Assembly (NCBI RefSeq): GCF_001953885.1
Contig: NZ_MQUS01000009.1
Span: 248,277-312,276, forward strand
DNA from: Streptomyces sp. IMTB 2501
GTDB taxonomy: Bacteria > Actinomycetota > Actinomycetes > Streptomycetales > Streptomycetaceae
Reading direction: 5' to 3'
Length of the DNA stretch: 64,000 bases
Within the stretch, counting starts at the first letter, position 1. Each line of letters opens with the position of its first letter. The translations under genes were made by a program, and so were the position numbers. This document shows positions 17,377 to 27,659 of this stretch, one piece after another. Below the pieces are notes generated by a model. The model was not told the DNA's origin, did no database searches, and saw only the letters and a list, made by a program, of their open reading frames with translations.

Positions 17377-18528
17377 TCAGGCTGTCATCGCCGCCCGGTG
17401 TACCACGCGCACGAACCCGTCGTTCTCCGGTGCCGCTCCACCCGGGAAGGCCATCCGGCGGCGGGTGTAGCCGTAGGCCAGGCCGCTGCGGGGGTCGGCG
17501 AAGGCCTGGGAGCCGCCTGCGCCGCTGTGGCCGAAGGCGCCGGCACCCAGGACCGGGTGCCACATGTCCGCGGTCGCCTGGAAGCCCAGGCCGTACGACT
17601 TGTGGGCGCGGGCCACCAGGTCGTAGCCCACGGAGTGGATCTGGCCCACCTCGGCCACCGTGTCCGGCTTCAGCAGGGGCGGCCGCTCGTCCAGTTCGCT
17701 GATCGCCGCCGCGTACATCGTCGCGAGCCCCCGTGCGGAGGCGACGCCGCCCGCCGATGCCGGGCCCTTGGCGCGTACGAGGCGGGAGTTGACGTAGTCC
17801 GCCAACGTGCCCGGCTCCGGGACGTGGGTGTTGAAGGCGATCGAGCCCAGGGTGTGCGGGCCGGTCGGCTGGGCGGCCAGCAGGGCCTGCTGCTCCGGGG
17901 TCGGGAGCATCGGCTGCACCGAGCGGAAGCGGGAGTCCTCGGACTCGGGCAGCCCGAGGAAGAAGTCCGTCCCGTACGGCGCGCGCACCCGCTCCTCGTA
18001 GACCTCCTGGAGCGTGTGGCCCGTGGCCCGGCGCACCACCTCGCCGGTGAGCGCGCCGATGACCAGCGCGTGGTAGCCGAAGGCCGTTCCCGGGCGCCAG
18101 AACGGCTTCTGGTCGGCGAGCCGTTCGGCCATCGCGCGGTCGTCGGCCATCTCCTCGGCGGAGAACCCGGCGTCGATCCCGACGAGGCCCGCCCGGTGTG
18201 CCAGCAGATCCCGGAGGGTCACCGCGCCCTTGCCCTCGGTGGCGAACTCGGGCCAGTAGTACGTCACTTTGCGGTCCAGCTCCAGCGTGCCGTCCTGCAC
18301 CAGGAGCGCGACCACCAGGTGCGCGGCTCCCTTGGTGGACGAGAACACGCCGTACAGCGAGTCCGCCTCCGTGCCAGCCCACAGGTCGACGACCCGCCGC
18401 CCGCGCACATAGGCGCACAACTGGCCCTCGTAGTCGTCGCGTTCCCCGGCCACGAAGGCGGCGAACTCCTCGCGCACCGTCTCGAAGCCCTCGGCGACCG
18501 TGCCGTGGACGGTGATCTGCTGCGTCAT
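17377..18528 (-). CDS. Serine hydrolase / beta-lactamase family, esterase type
   Basis: A 383-residue cytoplasmic class C-like serine hydrolase. The nucleophile motif is SSTK in YGVFSSTKGAAHLV (about residues 63-66). The Tyr box appears as FGYHALVIG, and the C-terminal HSGAGGSQAFADP supplies the H-x-G. This layout (YGVFSSTKG, LLAHRAGL, GYHALVIGALTGEV) resembles the EstB/lovastatin-esterase branch. GAGGAG precedes the ATG. The 3' flank (17300-17376) has a sequence reminiscent of dispersed Streptomyces repeats (ACAGCCCCGCGCCCCT). Confidence 0.9.
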   Translation of the reverse strand: MTQQITVHGTVAEGFETVREEFAAFVAGERDDYEGQLCAYVRGRRVVDLWAGTEADSLYGVFSSTKGAAHLVVALLVQDGTLELDRKVTYYWPEFATEGKGAVTLRDLLAHRAGLVGIDAGFSAEEMADDRAMAERLADQKPFWRPGTAFGYHALVIGALTGEVVRRATGHTLQEVYEERVRAPYGTDFFLGLPESEDSRFRSVQPMLPTPEQQALLAAQPTGPHTLGSIAFNTHVPEPGTLADYVNSRLVRAKGPASAGGVASARGLATMYAAAISELDERPPLLKPDTVAEVGQIHSVGYDLVARAHKSYGLGFQATADMWHPVLGAGAFGHSGAGGSQAFADPRSGLAYGYTRRRMAFPGGAAPENDGFVRVVHRAAMTA

Positions 18529-18719
18529 CCGCTCTCCTCAACTGAGCCGCTGCTCGCTGCTCCCCCTCAGCACAACGCCCGTTCCCGCTTCGGACGTTCC
18601 CGAGACCGGTACGGCGCGATGTACCTGTTCGACTCAACCACCGCGAGGGCTCCGGGGTGTCATCGCTGCCCCGGATGGCGGATGGCGCGGGGTGGCGCGC
18701 GGACGGCGCACGGCAGGGC

Positions 18720-20147
18720 TCAGGCGCACCACCAGAGGAACCGGGTGCAGGTCTTCGTGGGAGAGGGCGTCGGGGCCGGAGCGGATGTCGTCGGGGCGCT
18801 GGACGGGGTGGGGGCCGGACGGGACGTGGGCGGGGTCACCGGGGCCTTGGAGGCGGTGCCGGAGCCCGTCGTTGCGGCCTGCCGCGTGGTGCCGGTGTCC
18901 TTGGCGGCGGGCGACTTGGCGTGCTTGTCCTTCGGGGACTTGGCGGCGGAGGCCGAGGCGTCCGGGGAGACGGAGGCGCCCAGGTTCGCGCCGGAGGCGT
19001 CGGAGGCCGGGTCGGCCGTCGCACCGGGAGACGCGGAGGACGCGGCGCCGTCGGCCGCGGTGCCCCCCGATGTGCCCGGCTGTCCGCTGGAGAAGGGCGA
19101 GAAGGGTGCGTCCGTGCCGAGTTCGGCGAGGCTGAGGCCGCTCGCGGCCAGTATGAAGCCCGCGGTGAGCACGACGGTACGACGGCGCCTGCGCCGGTGC
19201 GCGGCGGCCTTGCGGTCGCGGCGGCTGGCGTCGGCGTCGGCGGGGCCGACGGTGACGGCGCCACGCCCCCTGCGCCGGGCCGCGCGGCCACCCGGCTCGG
19301 GATCACCCGCGGACCCAGCCGCGGATTCCGGGTCACCGTGCGGCTCCGCTTCCTCCCCCGCGGCCCCGGCCGACGCGTACCGCTCTCCCGCGGCCTCGGC
19401 CGACCCGTACTGCGCTCCCCCGCTCCCGACCGACCCGTACTGCTCTTCCCCGGTCCCGGCGGACCCGTACCGCCCTCCCGCGGCCCCGGCCGACGCGTAC
19501 TGATCGTCCGCGGCCTCGACCGGCGCGTAGTGCTTTCCCGCGGCCTCGGCCGACCCGTACTGTGCTCCCGCGGCCTCGGCCGACCCGTACTGTGCTCCCC
19601 CGGCCCCGGCCGACCCGTACCGCTCTCCCGCGCTCCCGGCGGACCCGTACTGTGCTCCTGCGGCGTCGGCCGACCCGTACTGTGCTCCTGCGGCCCCGGT
19701 GGACCCGTACCGCTCTCCCGCGCTCCCGGCCGACCCGTACTGCTCTTCCCCGGCCCCGGCGGACCCGTACCGCTCTCCCTCGGCCCCGGCCGACCCGTAC
19801 TGATCGTCCACGCTCCCGGCCGACCCGTACCGCTCTTCCCCGGCCCCGGCCGACCCGTACCGCTCTCCCTCGGCCCCGGCCGACCCGTACTGATCGTCCG
19901 CGGTCTCGGTGGGCTCGTAGCGCTCTTCCGTGGTCTCGCTGCGCGCGTGCTGCTGGGGAATGCGATAGCCGTGGGTGTCGTACGCCTGAGGCGGGTACCC
20001 CTGGGGCATGCCGTGGCCCGGTGCCTCACCCGTGCCCGCGTAGGCGTGCGCGACCGGCGCTTCCGCGGCGGAGCGCGCCGGAGTCCCGCACCCGGGGCAG
20101 GTCAGGGCGCCATTGAGGTGCCGTTGGCACGGGTGACAGTAGTCCAT
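18720..20147 (-). CDS. Zinc-ribbon membrane protein with decapeptide repeats (SCO2400-like)
   Basis: A 475-residue protein built of four parts. An N-terminal zinc ribbon has C-x-x-C pairs in YCHPCQRH and TCPGCGTPA. A repeat domain of about 190 residues follows, with 19 decapeptides of the type RYGSAGAxGE. A basic stretch (RRDRKAAAHRRRRRR) and one transmembrane helix (TVVLTAGFILAASGLSLAEL) come next. An Ala/Ser/Thr/Pro-rich outer segment ends in CTRFLWWCA. I recall the N-terminal ribbon and the map position from S. coelicolor SCO2400. The Tyr/Gly/Ser repeats are probably disordered. Function unknown. No clear SD precedes the ATG. Confidence 0.8.
   Translation of the reverse strand: MDYCHPCQRHLNGALTCPGCGTPARSAAEAPVAHAYAGTGEAPGHGMPQGYPPQAYDTHGYRIPQQHARSETTEERYEPTETADDQYGSAGAEGERYGSAGAGEERYGSAGSVDDQYGSAGAEGERYGSAGAGEEQYGSAGSAGERYGSTGAAGAQYGSADAAGAQYGSAGSAGERYGSAGAGGAQYGSAEAAGAQYGSAEAAGKHYAPVEAADDQYASAGAAGGRYGSAGTGEEQYGSVGSGGAQYGSAEAAGERYASAGAAGEEAEPHGDPESAAGSAGDPEPGGRAARRRGRGAVTVGPADADASRRDRKAAAHRRRRRRTVVLTAGFILAASGLSLAELGTDAPFSPFSSGQPGTSGGTAADGAASSASPGATADPASDASGANLGASVSPDASASAAKSPKDKHAKSPAAKDTGTTRQAATTGSGTASKAPVTPPTSRPAPTPSSAPTTSAPAPTPSPTKTCTRFLWWCA
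19351..19920. repeat. 30-bp minisatellite, 19 units
   Basis: Strict 30-bp periodicity, most units ending GGCCGACCCGTAC or GGCGGACCCGTAC on the plus strand. In the coding frame each unit gives ten residues with YGSAG at the core. Unit variants (TGATCGTC, CGCTCTCC, TGTGCTCC, TGCTCTTC) are interleaved. Because 30 is a multiple of 3, other frames also stay open, which produces long false ORFs on both strands. Confidence 0.95.
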
Positions 20148-20263
20148 GACGCCGGAAGACTAGATTCCCCATGGGTCAGGTTCCTAGGCACCTCTGTGAA
20201 GGTTTCGTAGAGCAGCGAAATTATTCTCGAAAGGCTTGTCGAAACCGTTACCTGTTCGACCCA

Positions 20264-20293
20264 TTGACACCCCGACCGCCCCGTCCTTACTGT
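20264..20293 (+). promoter_or_regulatory. Promoter of the dehydratase-dehydrogenase operon
   Basis: TTGACA (20264-20269), 18-bp spacer, TACTGT (20288-20293): a sigma-70/HrdB-like promoter 55 bp before the dehydratase GTG. The shared operator motif lies just downstream of the expected start site, a position suited to repression. Confidence 0.6.
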
Positions 20294-20313
20294 CACGCCA
20301 GCATTTCGAACGT

Positions 20314-20331
20314 GTGACGAAATCTCGAACA
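20314..20331. promoter_or_regulatory. Shared operator motif, site A
   Basis: On the minus strand TGTTCGAGATTTCGTCAC. It shares the core GAWATNNCGAACA (read on the plus strand) with sites at 22616, 43636 and 48845. The likely ligand is the IclR regulator at 48018-48791 (inference). Confidence 0.55.
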
Positions 20332-20348
20332 GCTGAGGGGCAACCACC

Positions 20349-21512
20349 GTGCGCATCACCGGAATCAGCACACACGTGGTCGGCACACCGTGGCGCAACC
20401 TGACCTATGTCCAGGTGCACACCGACGAGGGGCTCACGGGAGTCGGCGAGACCCGGATGCTCGGTCACACCGACGCGCTGATCGGGTATTTGCGGGAGGC
20501 CGAGCCCCATCACATTCTGGGTTCCGACCCGTTCGCCGTCGAGGATCTCGTCCGCCGGATGAAGTACGGCGACTACGGCCGGGCCGGTGAGATCGTCATG
20601 TCCGGTATCGCGGTCGTCGAGATGGCCTGCTGGGACATCAAGGGCAAGGCGCTGGGCGTGCCGGTGTGGCAGTTGCTCGGCGGCAAGGTGACGGACAGGG
20701 TCAAGGCGTACGCCAACGGGTGGTACACGACCGAGCGAACGCCGGAGGCCTATCACAAGGCCGCGCAGGGGGTTGTGGAGCGCGGATACCGGGCGCTGAA
20801 GATCGACCCGTTCGGCACCGGGCACTTCGAACTCGACCACAAGGAGACCCTGTACGCCGTCTCGCTCATCGAGGCCGTACGGGACGCGATCGGCCCGGAC
20901 GCCGAGCTGATGCTGGAGATGCACGGCCGCTTCTCCCCCGCCACCGCCGTCCGGCTGGCGAAGGAGATGGCGCCCTTCAAGCCCGCCTGGCTGGAGGAGC
21001 CGGTCCCGCCGGAGAACCTGAAGGCGCTGGAGAAGGTGGCCGCCAAGGTGGACATCCCGGTGGCCACGGGTGAGCGGATCCACGACCGGATCGAGTTCCG
21101 CGAGCTGTTCGACAGCCAGGCCGCGGACATCCTCCAGCCCGATGTCGGGCACATCGGCGGCATCTGGGAGACCCGGAAGCTCGCCGCCACCGCCGAGACG
21201 CACTACATGCTGGTCGCCCCGCACAACGTCGGCGGGCCCGTGCTCACCGCAGCCTCCCTCCAAGTCGGCTTCACCACACCGAACTTCAAGATCCTGGAGC
21301 ACTTCAACGACTTCGCGGACGCGGAGATCAAGAAGGTGGTGAAGGGCGCGCCGCAGGTCGACCCGGAGGACGGGTGCTTCCATCTGTCCCACGCGCCCGG
21401 ACTCGGGGTCGAGCTGGACGTCGACGCGGCCGCCGAGTTCCCGCAGCAGCAGGCCCGGTTCGACCTGTGGGCCGAGGGCTGGGAGCAGCGCAAGCCCAAG
21501 GAGACCAAGTGA
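20349..21512 (+). CDS. Enolase-superfamily sugar-acid dehydratase (galactonate dehydratase-like)
   Basis: A 387-residue mandelate racemase/muconate lactonising enzyme family protein. GYRALKIDPFGTG gives the barrel Lys region. The metal-binding acids lie in LMLEMHGRFSP, AWLEEPVPPEN and VATGERIHDRIEF. The base region follows in LQPDVGHIGGIWE and LVAPHNVGGPVL. This is the pattern of GalD-type acid-sugar dehydratases, which turn an aldonate into a 2-keto-3-deoxy acid. The exact substrate is uncertain. The start is GTG with GAGGGG upstream. The next gene overlaps the stop by four bases, so the two are translationally coupled. A promoter and an operator-like site precede it. Confidence 0.88.
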   Translation: MRITGISTHVVGTPWRNLTYVQVHTDEGLTGVGETRMLGHTDALIGYLREAEPHHILGSDPFAVEDLVRRMKYGDYGRAGEIVMSGIAVVEMACWDIKGKALGVPVWQLLGGKVTDRVKAYANGWYTTERTPEAYHKAAQGVVERGYRALKIDPFGTGHFELDHKETLYAVSLIEAVRDAIGPDAELMLEMHGRFSPATAVRLAKEMAPFKPAWLEEPVPPENLKALEKVAAKVDIPVATGERIHDRIEFRELFDSQAADILQPDVGHIGGIWETRKLAATAETHYMLVAPHNVGGPVLTAASLQVGFTTPNFKILEHFNDFADAEIKKVVKGAPQVDPEDGCFHLSHAPGLGVELDVDAAAEFPQQQARFDLWAEGWEQRKPKETK

Positions 21513-22513
21513 GCGGCGCCGTCGTCGTCGAGGCCCCGGGCCGGCACCGGCTCGCCGGGCACACGCCCCGCGAGCCCGGCCCGGGCGAGGCGCTGGTGGC
21601 CGTGCACGCGGTCGGCATCTGCGGCAGCGACCGCGAGGTGTACCAGGGCAACCGGCCCGAGGGGTACGTCCGTTATCCGCTGACGCCGGGCCACGAGTGG
21701 TCGGGAACGGTCGCACAGGTGGGCCCGGGTGTCCCGGCGTCCCTCGTCGGCCGCAAGGTGGTCGGCGAGGGCTTCCGCAACTGCCAGGTGTGCGACCGCT
21801 GTCACGCGGGCGAGACCACGCTGTGCACGGCCGGGTACGAGGAGACCGGGTTCACCCAGCCGGGTGCCATGGCCGGCACGCTCACGCTGCCGGCCCGGCT
21901 GCTGCACGTCCTGCCGGACGACGCCGACCTCACCGCCGCCGCCCTGCTGGAGCCGGCCGCCTGTATCGCGGCCGCGGCGCTCAAGGCGAACGCCCTGCCG
22001 GGCGAGCGGGTCGCGGTGGTCGGCACGGGCACACTCGGGATGTTCGCCGCGCAGTTCCTGAAGGCCGTCTCACCGGCGGAGCTGCTCGTCGTGGGCACCC
22101 GGGGCGACCGGGAGGCGCTGTCCCGGCGGTTCGGGGCGAGCGACTTCCGGCTCAAGGACCAGACCCTCCCGGACGACTTCGACGTCGTGATCGAGACCGC
22201 CGGGTCCGCGTCCGCCGCGCGCACCGCCGCCTCCCTGCTCAGGCGCGGCGGACGCCTGGTCCTCACCGGTATCCCGGCGCCGGGCGCGGACGGGCTCGAC
22301 CCGACCGATCTCGTCGTACGACAGCTGGAGGTGCACACCGTCTTCGGGGCTCCGCCGGCCGCCTGGGCGCACACCGTGCGGGTGTTCGGCGCCGGGCTGC
22401 TGGACCCGCTGCCGCTGGTCACGCACGAGCTGCCGCTGACCGAGTTCCCGCAGGCCATCGAGCTGGTGGGGGCCGGTGATCCGAAGGTGGGCAAGGTGCT
22501 GCTCCGCCCGTAG
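21509..22513 (+). CDS. Zinc-dependent alcohol/sugar dehydrogenase
   Basis: A 334-residue medium-chain dehydrogenase. The catalytic zinc ligands are C in GICGSD and HE in TPGHEWSGTV. The structural-zinc loop CQVCDRCHAGETTLC retains the four cysteines, and the NAD site is VAVVGTGTLGMFAAQFLKA. The GTG start overlaps the dehydratase stop (GTGA). Coupling with the dehydratase suggests oxidation of a sugar or sugar alcohol in the same pathway. A perfect 17-bp hairpin terminates the unit immediately after the stop. Confidence 0.9.
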   Translation: MSGAVVVEAPGRHRLAGHTPREPGPGEALVAVHAVGICGSDREVYQGNRPEGYVRYPLTPGHEWSGTVAQVGPGVPASLVGRKVVGEGFRNCQVCDRCHAGETTLCTAGYEETGFTQPGAMAGTLTLPARLLHVLPDDADLTAAALLEPAACIAAAALKANALPGERVAVVGTGTLGMFAAQFLKAVSPAELLVVGTRGDREALSRRFGASDFRLKDQTLPDDFDVVIETAGSASAARTAASLLRRGGRLVLTGIPAPGADGLDPTDLVVRQLEVHTVFGAPPAAWAHTVRVFGAGLLDPLPLVTHELPLTEFPQAIELVGAGDPKVGKVLLRP

Positions 22514-22515
22514 CC

Positions 22516-22560
22516 GTACGCCGGCCGGGGCGTGACCTGACGGCGCCCCGGCCGGCGTAC
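22516..22560 (+). terminator. Strong hairpin after the dehydrogenase
   Basis: GTACGCCGGCCGGGGCG, 11-base loop, CGCCCCGGCCGGCGTAC: a perfect 17-bp stem starting 3 bp after the stop. There is no T-run, as is common in Streptomyces. It separates the dehydratase unit from the importer unit. Confidence 0.8.
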
Positions 22561-22615
22561 CCCAGAGCTCTCCGGCGCACCTCCCGCGCTTTTTCGCACC
22601 CAGAGCCGCGAACCT

Positions 22616-22633
22616 TGTCCGAAATACCGAACA
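22616..22633. promoter_or_regulatory. Shared operator motif, site B
   Basis: TGTCCGAAATACCGAACA, the most symmetrical of the four related sites (arms TGTcCG and CGaACA), 14 bp before the start of the importer unit. Confidence 0.55.
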
Positions 22634-22646
22634 CGAAGGACAGCTT

Positions 22647-23615
22647 GTGACCGACGCTTCCGCTCCGGCAGCCCGCAGGCCCGGCGAGCAGGCGCTCGCC
22701 GCTCTCGGCCTGGCCGCGCCCGCCCTCGACCCCGTCGACGCCTCCCCGCACGGCTTCCCGGGCGGCGGACGCTGGCGCACCGAGATCCCCTCGTGCGAGG
22801 GTCCCGAAGCGCTGGCGGTCGTCCTGAAGGAGGCCTCGCGCCTCGATGTGCCGATCCACCGGATCAGCCAGGGCAGCGGCGTGTGGATGCTCACCGACGC
22901 CGAGATCACCGAGATGGTAGAGGCGACGGGCGCACGCGACATCGAACTCTGCCTGTTCACCGGCCCGCGCGGCACCTGGGACATCGGCGGCTCGGTGCGC
23001 TCCGACTCGCGGGGGGCCGGACTGCGCGCACGGGGCCACGACGCCGTCGCCGGGTGCGTCGAAGACGCCGTACGGGCCACCGAGTTGGGCGTCAGGTGTC
23101 TGCTGGTCGCCGACGAGGGCGTGCTGTGGACGCTGCACCGGGCGCGGGAGAACGGCATCATCCCGGCCGACACCACACTGAAGGTCTCGGCGCTCATCGG
23201 CCCCGTCAACCCGGCGTCGTACGCCGTCTTCGAACGGCTCGGCGCCGACTCGGTCAACGTGCCCAGCGATCTGACGCTGGATCACCTCACCGAGATCCGC
23301 CGGGTTTCGGCGGCTCCCATGGACATGTACATCGAGGCCCCCGACGATCTCGGCGGCTATGTGCGGATGTACGAGGTCGCCGAGCTGATCCGGCGCGGCG
23401 CCCCGCTGTATCTGAAGTTCGGTCTGTCCAAGGCGCCCGGTATCTACCCGTGGGGCACCCATCTGCGGGACGTGACCCTGGACACCGCCCGGGAGCGGGT
23501 GCGGCGCGGCCGGCTCGCCCTGGACCTGCTCGCCCGGCACGGCGCGGACGGCGACATGGCGCCGCTCGGCTCGCGGCTGCCCGGACCGCTGAACCGCTTC
23601 CCCATCACCGAGTGA
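22647..23615 (+). CDS. TIM-barrel protein of unknown function in the sugar operon
   Basis: A 322-residue soluble protein that I do not assign to a named enzyme. Alternating strands and helices (DVPIHRISQGSGVW, IELCLFTGPRGTWDIGGSVR, GVRCLLVADEGVLWTLHRA, LKVSALIGPVNPASYAVFER, LGADSVNVPSDLTLDHL, PMDMYIEAPDDLGG, PLYLKFGLSK) suggest a (beta/alpha)8 barrel. It resembles the barrels annotated loosely as U32-peptidase-like. Clustered Asp/Glu at strand ends could bind metal or substrate. It is first in the transcription unit with the chvE-gguAB-like importer, and an operator-like motif lies directly upstream, so a role in metabolism of the imported sugar is likely. The start is GTG. Confidence 0.75.
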   Translation: MTDASAPAARRPGEQALAALGLAAPALDPVDASPHGFPGGGRWRTEIPSCEGPEALAVVLKEASRLDVPIHRISQGSGVWMLTDAEITEMVEATGARDIELCLFTGPRGTWDIGGSVRSDSRGAGLRARGHDAVAGCVEDAVRATELGVRCLLVADEGVLWTLHRARENGIIPADTTLKVSALIGPVNPASYAVFERLGADSVNVPSDLTLDHLTEIRRVSAAPMDMYIEAPDDLGGYVRMYEVAELIRRGAPLYLKFGLSKAPGIYPWGTHLRDVTLDTARERVRRGRLALDLLARHGADGDMAPLGSRLPGPLNRFPITE

Positions 23616-23650
23616 CCTCTCAACGCCGAGAAGAACAAGGACGTATCACC

Positions 23651-24760
23651 ATGCGCAACCGCAGAGCCGCACTCGCCGCGATAGCCGGAGCCGCCTCGCT
23701 CGCCCTCACCCTGACCGCCTGCGGTCAGAGCGGCTCGGGCGGCAGCAAGGAGAAGACCGGCGACGTCAAGGGCGCCACCATCGGCATCGCGATGCCGACC
23801 AAGTCCTCCGAGCGCTGGATCAACGACGGCAACAACGTCGTCAAGGACCTCCAGGCGCAGGGCTACAAGACCAAGCTGGTCTACGGCGAGGACGACCCGA
23901 GCACCCAGGTCTCGCAGATCGAGAACCTGATCACCCAGGGCGTCAAGGGCCTGATCGTCGCGGCCATCGACAACAAGTCCCTGAACAACGTCCTCCAGGA
24001 GGCCCACCAGGCCAACATCCCGGTCATCGCCTACGACCGGCTGATCCTCGGGACGAAGAACGTCGACTACTACGCCTCGTTCGACAACGAGAAGGTCGGC
24101 ACCCTCCAGGGCACCTACATCGTGCACAAGCTCGGTCTGGACAGCGGCAAGAAGGGCCCGTTCAACATCGAGCTGTTCGCCGGGTCGAACGACGACAACA
24201 ACACCCAGTACTTCTTCGACGGCGCCATGAAGGTGCTCCAGCCGTACATCGACAAGAAGCAGCTGGTGGTCAGGTCCGGCCAGACCAAGCTCAACCAGGT
24301 CACCACCCTGCGCTGGGACGGCACCACCGCCCAGCACCGCATGGAGGACATCCTCACCTCCGCCTACAAGAGCGGCCGGGTCGACGCGGTGCTCTCGCCG
24401 TACGACGGCATCTCCATCGGCATCCTGTCCGCGCTGAAGTCGGACGGCTACGGCTCGGGCAGCAACCCGCTGCCCGTCATCACCGGCCAGGACGCCGAAC
24501 TCGCCTCGGTGAAGTCGATCATCGCCGGCCAGCAGACGCAGACCGTCTACAAGGACACCCGCAAGCTGGCCACGGTCGCCTCGACCATGGTCGACGACGC
24601 CCTCCACGGCAAGCAGCCGCAGGTCAACGACACCAAGACCTACACCAACGGCGCCAAGGTCGTCCCCGCCTACCTGCTCCAGCCGGTGAGCGTGGACAAG
24701 ACCAACTACGAGGACGTCCTGGTCAAGGGCGGTTACTACACCGAGTCCCAGCTCAAGTGA
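23651..24760 (+). CDS. chvE: Sugar ABC transporter substrate-binding lipoprotein (ChvE type)
   Basis: A 369-residue periplasmic-binding-fold lipoprotein. The signal peptide ends in the lipobox LTAC at about residue 24. The type I sugar-binding fold shows GIAMPTKSSERWINDGNNV, GVKGLIVAAIDN, IPVIAYDRLI, NVDYYASFDNEKVG and AVLSPYDGISIGIL. These match the multiple-monosaccharide binding protein ChvE, which binds galactose, arabinose, xylose and related sugars. The ATPase gene follows after 55 bp. Symbol by similarity only. Confidence 0.9.
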   Translation: MRNRRAALAAIAGAASLALTLTACGQSGSGGSKEKTGDVKGATIGIAMPTKSSERWINDGNNVVKDLQAQGYKTKLVYGEDDPSTQVSQIENLITQGVKGLIVAAIDNKSLNNVLQEAHQANIPVIAYDRLILGTKNVDYYASFDNEKVGTLQGTYIVHKLGLDSGKKGPFNIELFAGSNDDNNTQYFFDGAMKVLQPYIDKKQLVVRSGQTKLNQVTTLRWDGTTAQHRMEDILTSAYKSGRVDAVLSPYDGISIGILSALKSDGYGSGSNPLPVITGQDAELASVKSIIAGQQTQTVYKDTRKLATVASTMVDDALHGKQPQVNDTKTYTNGAKVVPAYLLQPVSVDKTNYEDVLVKGGYYTESQLK

Positions 24761-24815
24761 TCCCGCCCATCTGCCCTGGGCCGAACTGACCCCACATTGA
24801 TTGGAAGGCACGACC

Positions 24816-26389
<1,574 letters not shown>

Positions 26390-26393
<4 letters not shown>

Positions 26394-27634
26394 GCACGGA
26401 CGTCACCGACAAGAGCCCGGCGGCCGCGCCCCCGGGCAAGGGCGGATCGGCCGCCGGCGAGGGCCTGTTGCAGCTGGTGCTCGGCGGCCTGCGCCGCAAC
26501 ATGCGCCAGTACGGCATGCTGATCGCGCTCGGGCTGATCGTCGTCCTCTTCCAGTTCTGGACCAGTGGCGATCTGCTGCTGCCGCGCAACGTCTCCAACC
26601 TGGTGCTGCAGAACAGCTACATCCTGATCCTCGCGATCGGCATGATGCTGGTGATCATCGCCGGGCACATCGACCTGTCGGTCGGCTCGATCACGGCGTT
26701 CGTGGGCGCGTTCGCGGCCGTGCTGACGGTGCAGCACGGCATGGCGTGGCCCGTCGCCCTGGTGCTGTGCCTGCTGGTGGGTGCGGTGGCGGGCGCCGTG
26801 CAGGGCTTCCTGATCGCGTATCTCGGGATACCGTCGTTCATCGTCACCCTGGCGGGCATGCTGCTCTTCCGCGGCCTCACCGAGATCCTGCTCAAGGGCC
26901 AGACCCTGGGCCCGTTCCCGGACGGCCTGCAGAAGCTGGGCAACGGCTTCCTGCCCGAGGTCGGCCCGAACACCAACTACCACAACCTCACCCTGGTCCT
27001 CGGCATCGTGCTGATCGCCGCCGTGGTGTGGCAGGAGGTACGCGACCGGCGCCGTCAGCGGGAGTTCTCCCTCGACGTGGTGCCCGTGAAGCTGTTCCTG
27101 CTCAAGCTCGTCGCCCTGGTCGCCGCGATCCTCGTCCTCACGATGCTGCTGGCCAGCTACGACGGCGCGCCGATCGTCCTGATCATCCTCGGCGTCCTGG
27201 TGTACGGCTACGGCTACGTCATGCGCAACTCGGTCTTCGGCCGTCACATCTACGCCATCGGCGGCAATCTGCCGGCGGCCAAGCTGTCCGGGGTCAAGGA
27301 CAGGCGCATCACCTTCCAGGTGTTCCTGAACATGGGCGTGCTCGCGGCCCTGGCGGGTCTGGTGGTCGCCGCCCGCCTGAACGCGGCATCGCCGAAGGCG
27401 GGCGACGGATTCGAACTGGAGGCCATCGCCTCCTCGTTCATCGGTGGTGCCTCCATGAGCGGCGGTGTCGGCACCGTCCTCGGCGCCATCATCGGCGGTC
27501 TCGTCCTCGGCGTGCTCAACAACGGCATGAACCTCCTCAGCGTCGGCACCGACTGGCAGCAGGTCATCAAGGGCCTCGCCCTGTTGGCGGCGGTCGGGTT
27601 CGACGTGTGGAACAAGCGCAAGTCCGGTTCGTGA
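26390..27634 (+). CDS. gguB: Sugar ABC transporter permease
   Basis: A 414-residue CUT2-family permease with about ten hydrophobic segments. IIAGHIDLSVGSITAFVGAF and GIPSFIVTLAGMLLFRGLTE are the hallmark motifs of the monosaccharide permeases. The late segment carries AIGGNLPAAKLSGVKDRRIT, the ATPase-contact loop. The ATG overlaps the ATPase stop (ATGA). With the binding protein and ATPase it forms a full importer; the transported sugar is probably a hexose or pentose such as galactose, arabinose or xylose (family knowledge and context). Confidence 0.95.
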
Positions 27635-27659
27635 GGGTCCAGACAAGGGAGCCGTACGC

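Noticed and set aside
19351..19920. Regular 30-bp repeats as a CRISPR array
   Set aside because: The units are contiguous without unique spacers and encode protein; no cas genes are present.
18657..20210. 517-codon plus-strand frame and a 397-codon alternative minus-strand frame over the 30-bp repeats
   Set aside because: Both are by-products of the 30-bp period. Only the 18720-20147 frame has a zinc ribbon and a transmembrane helix.
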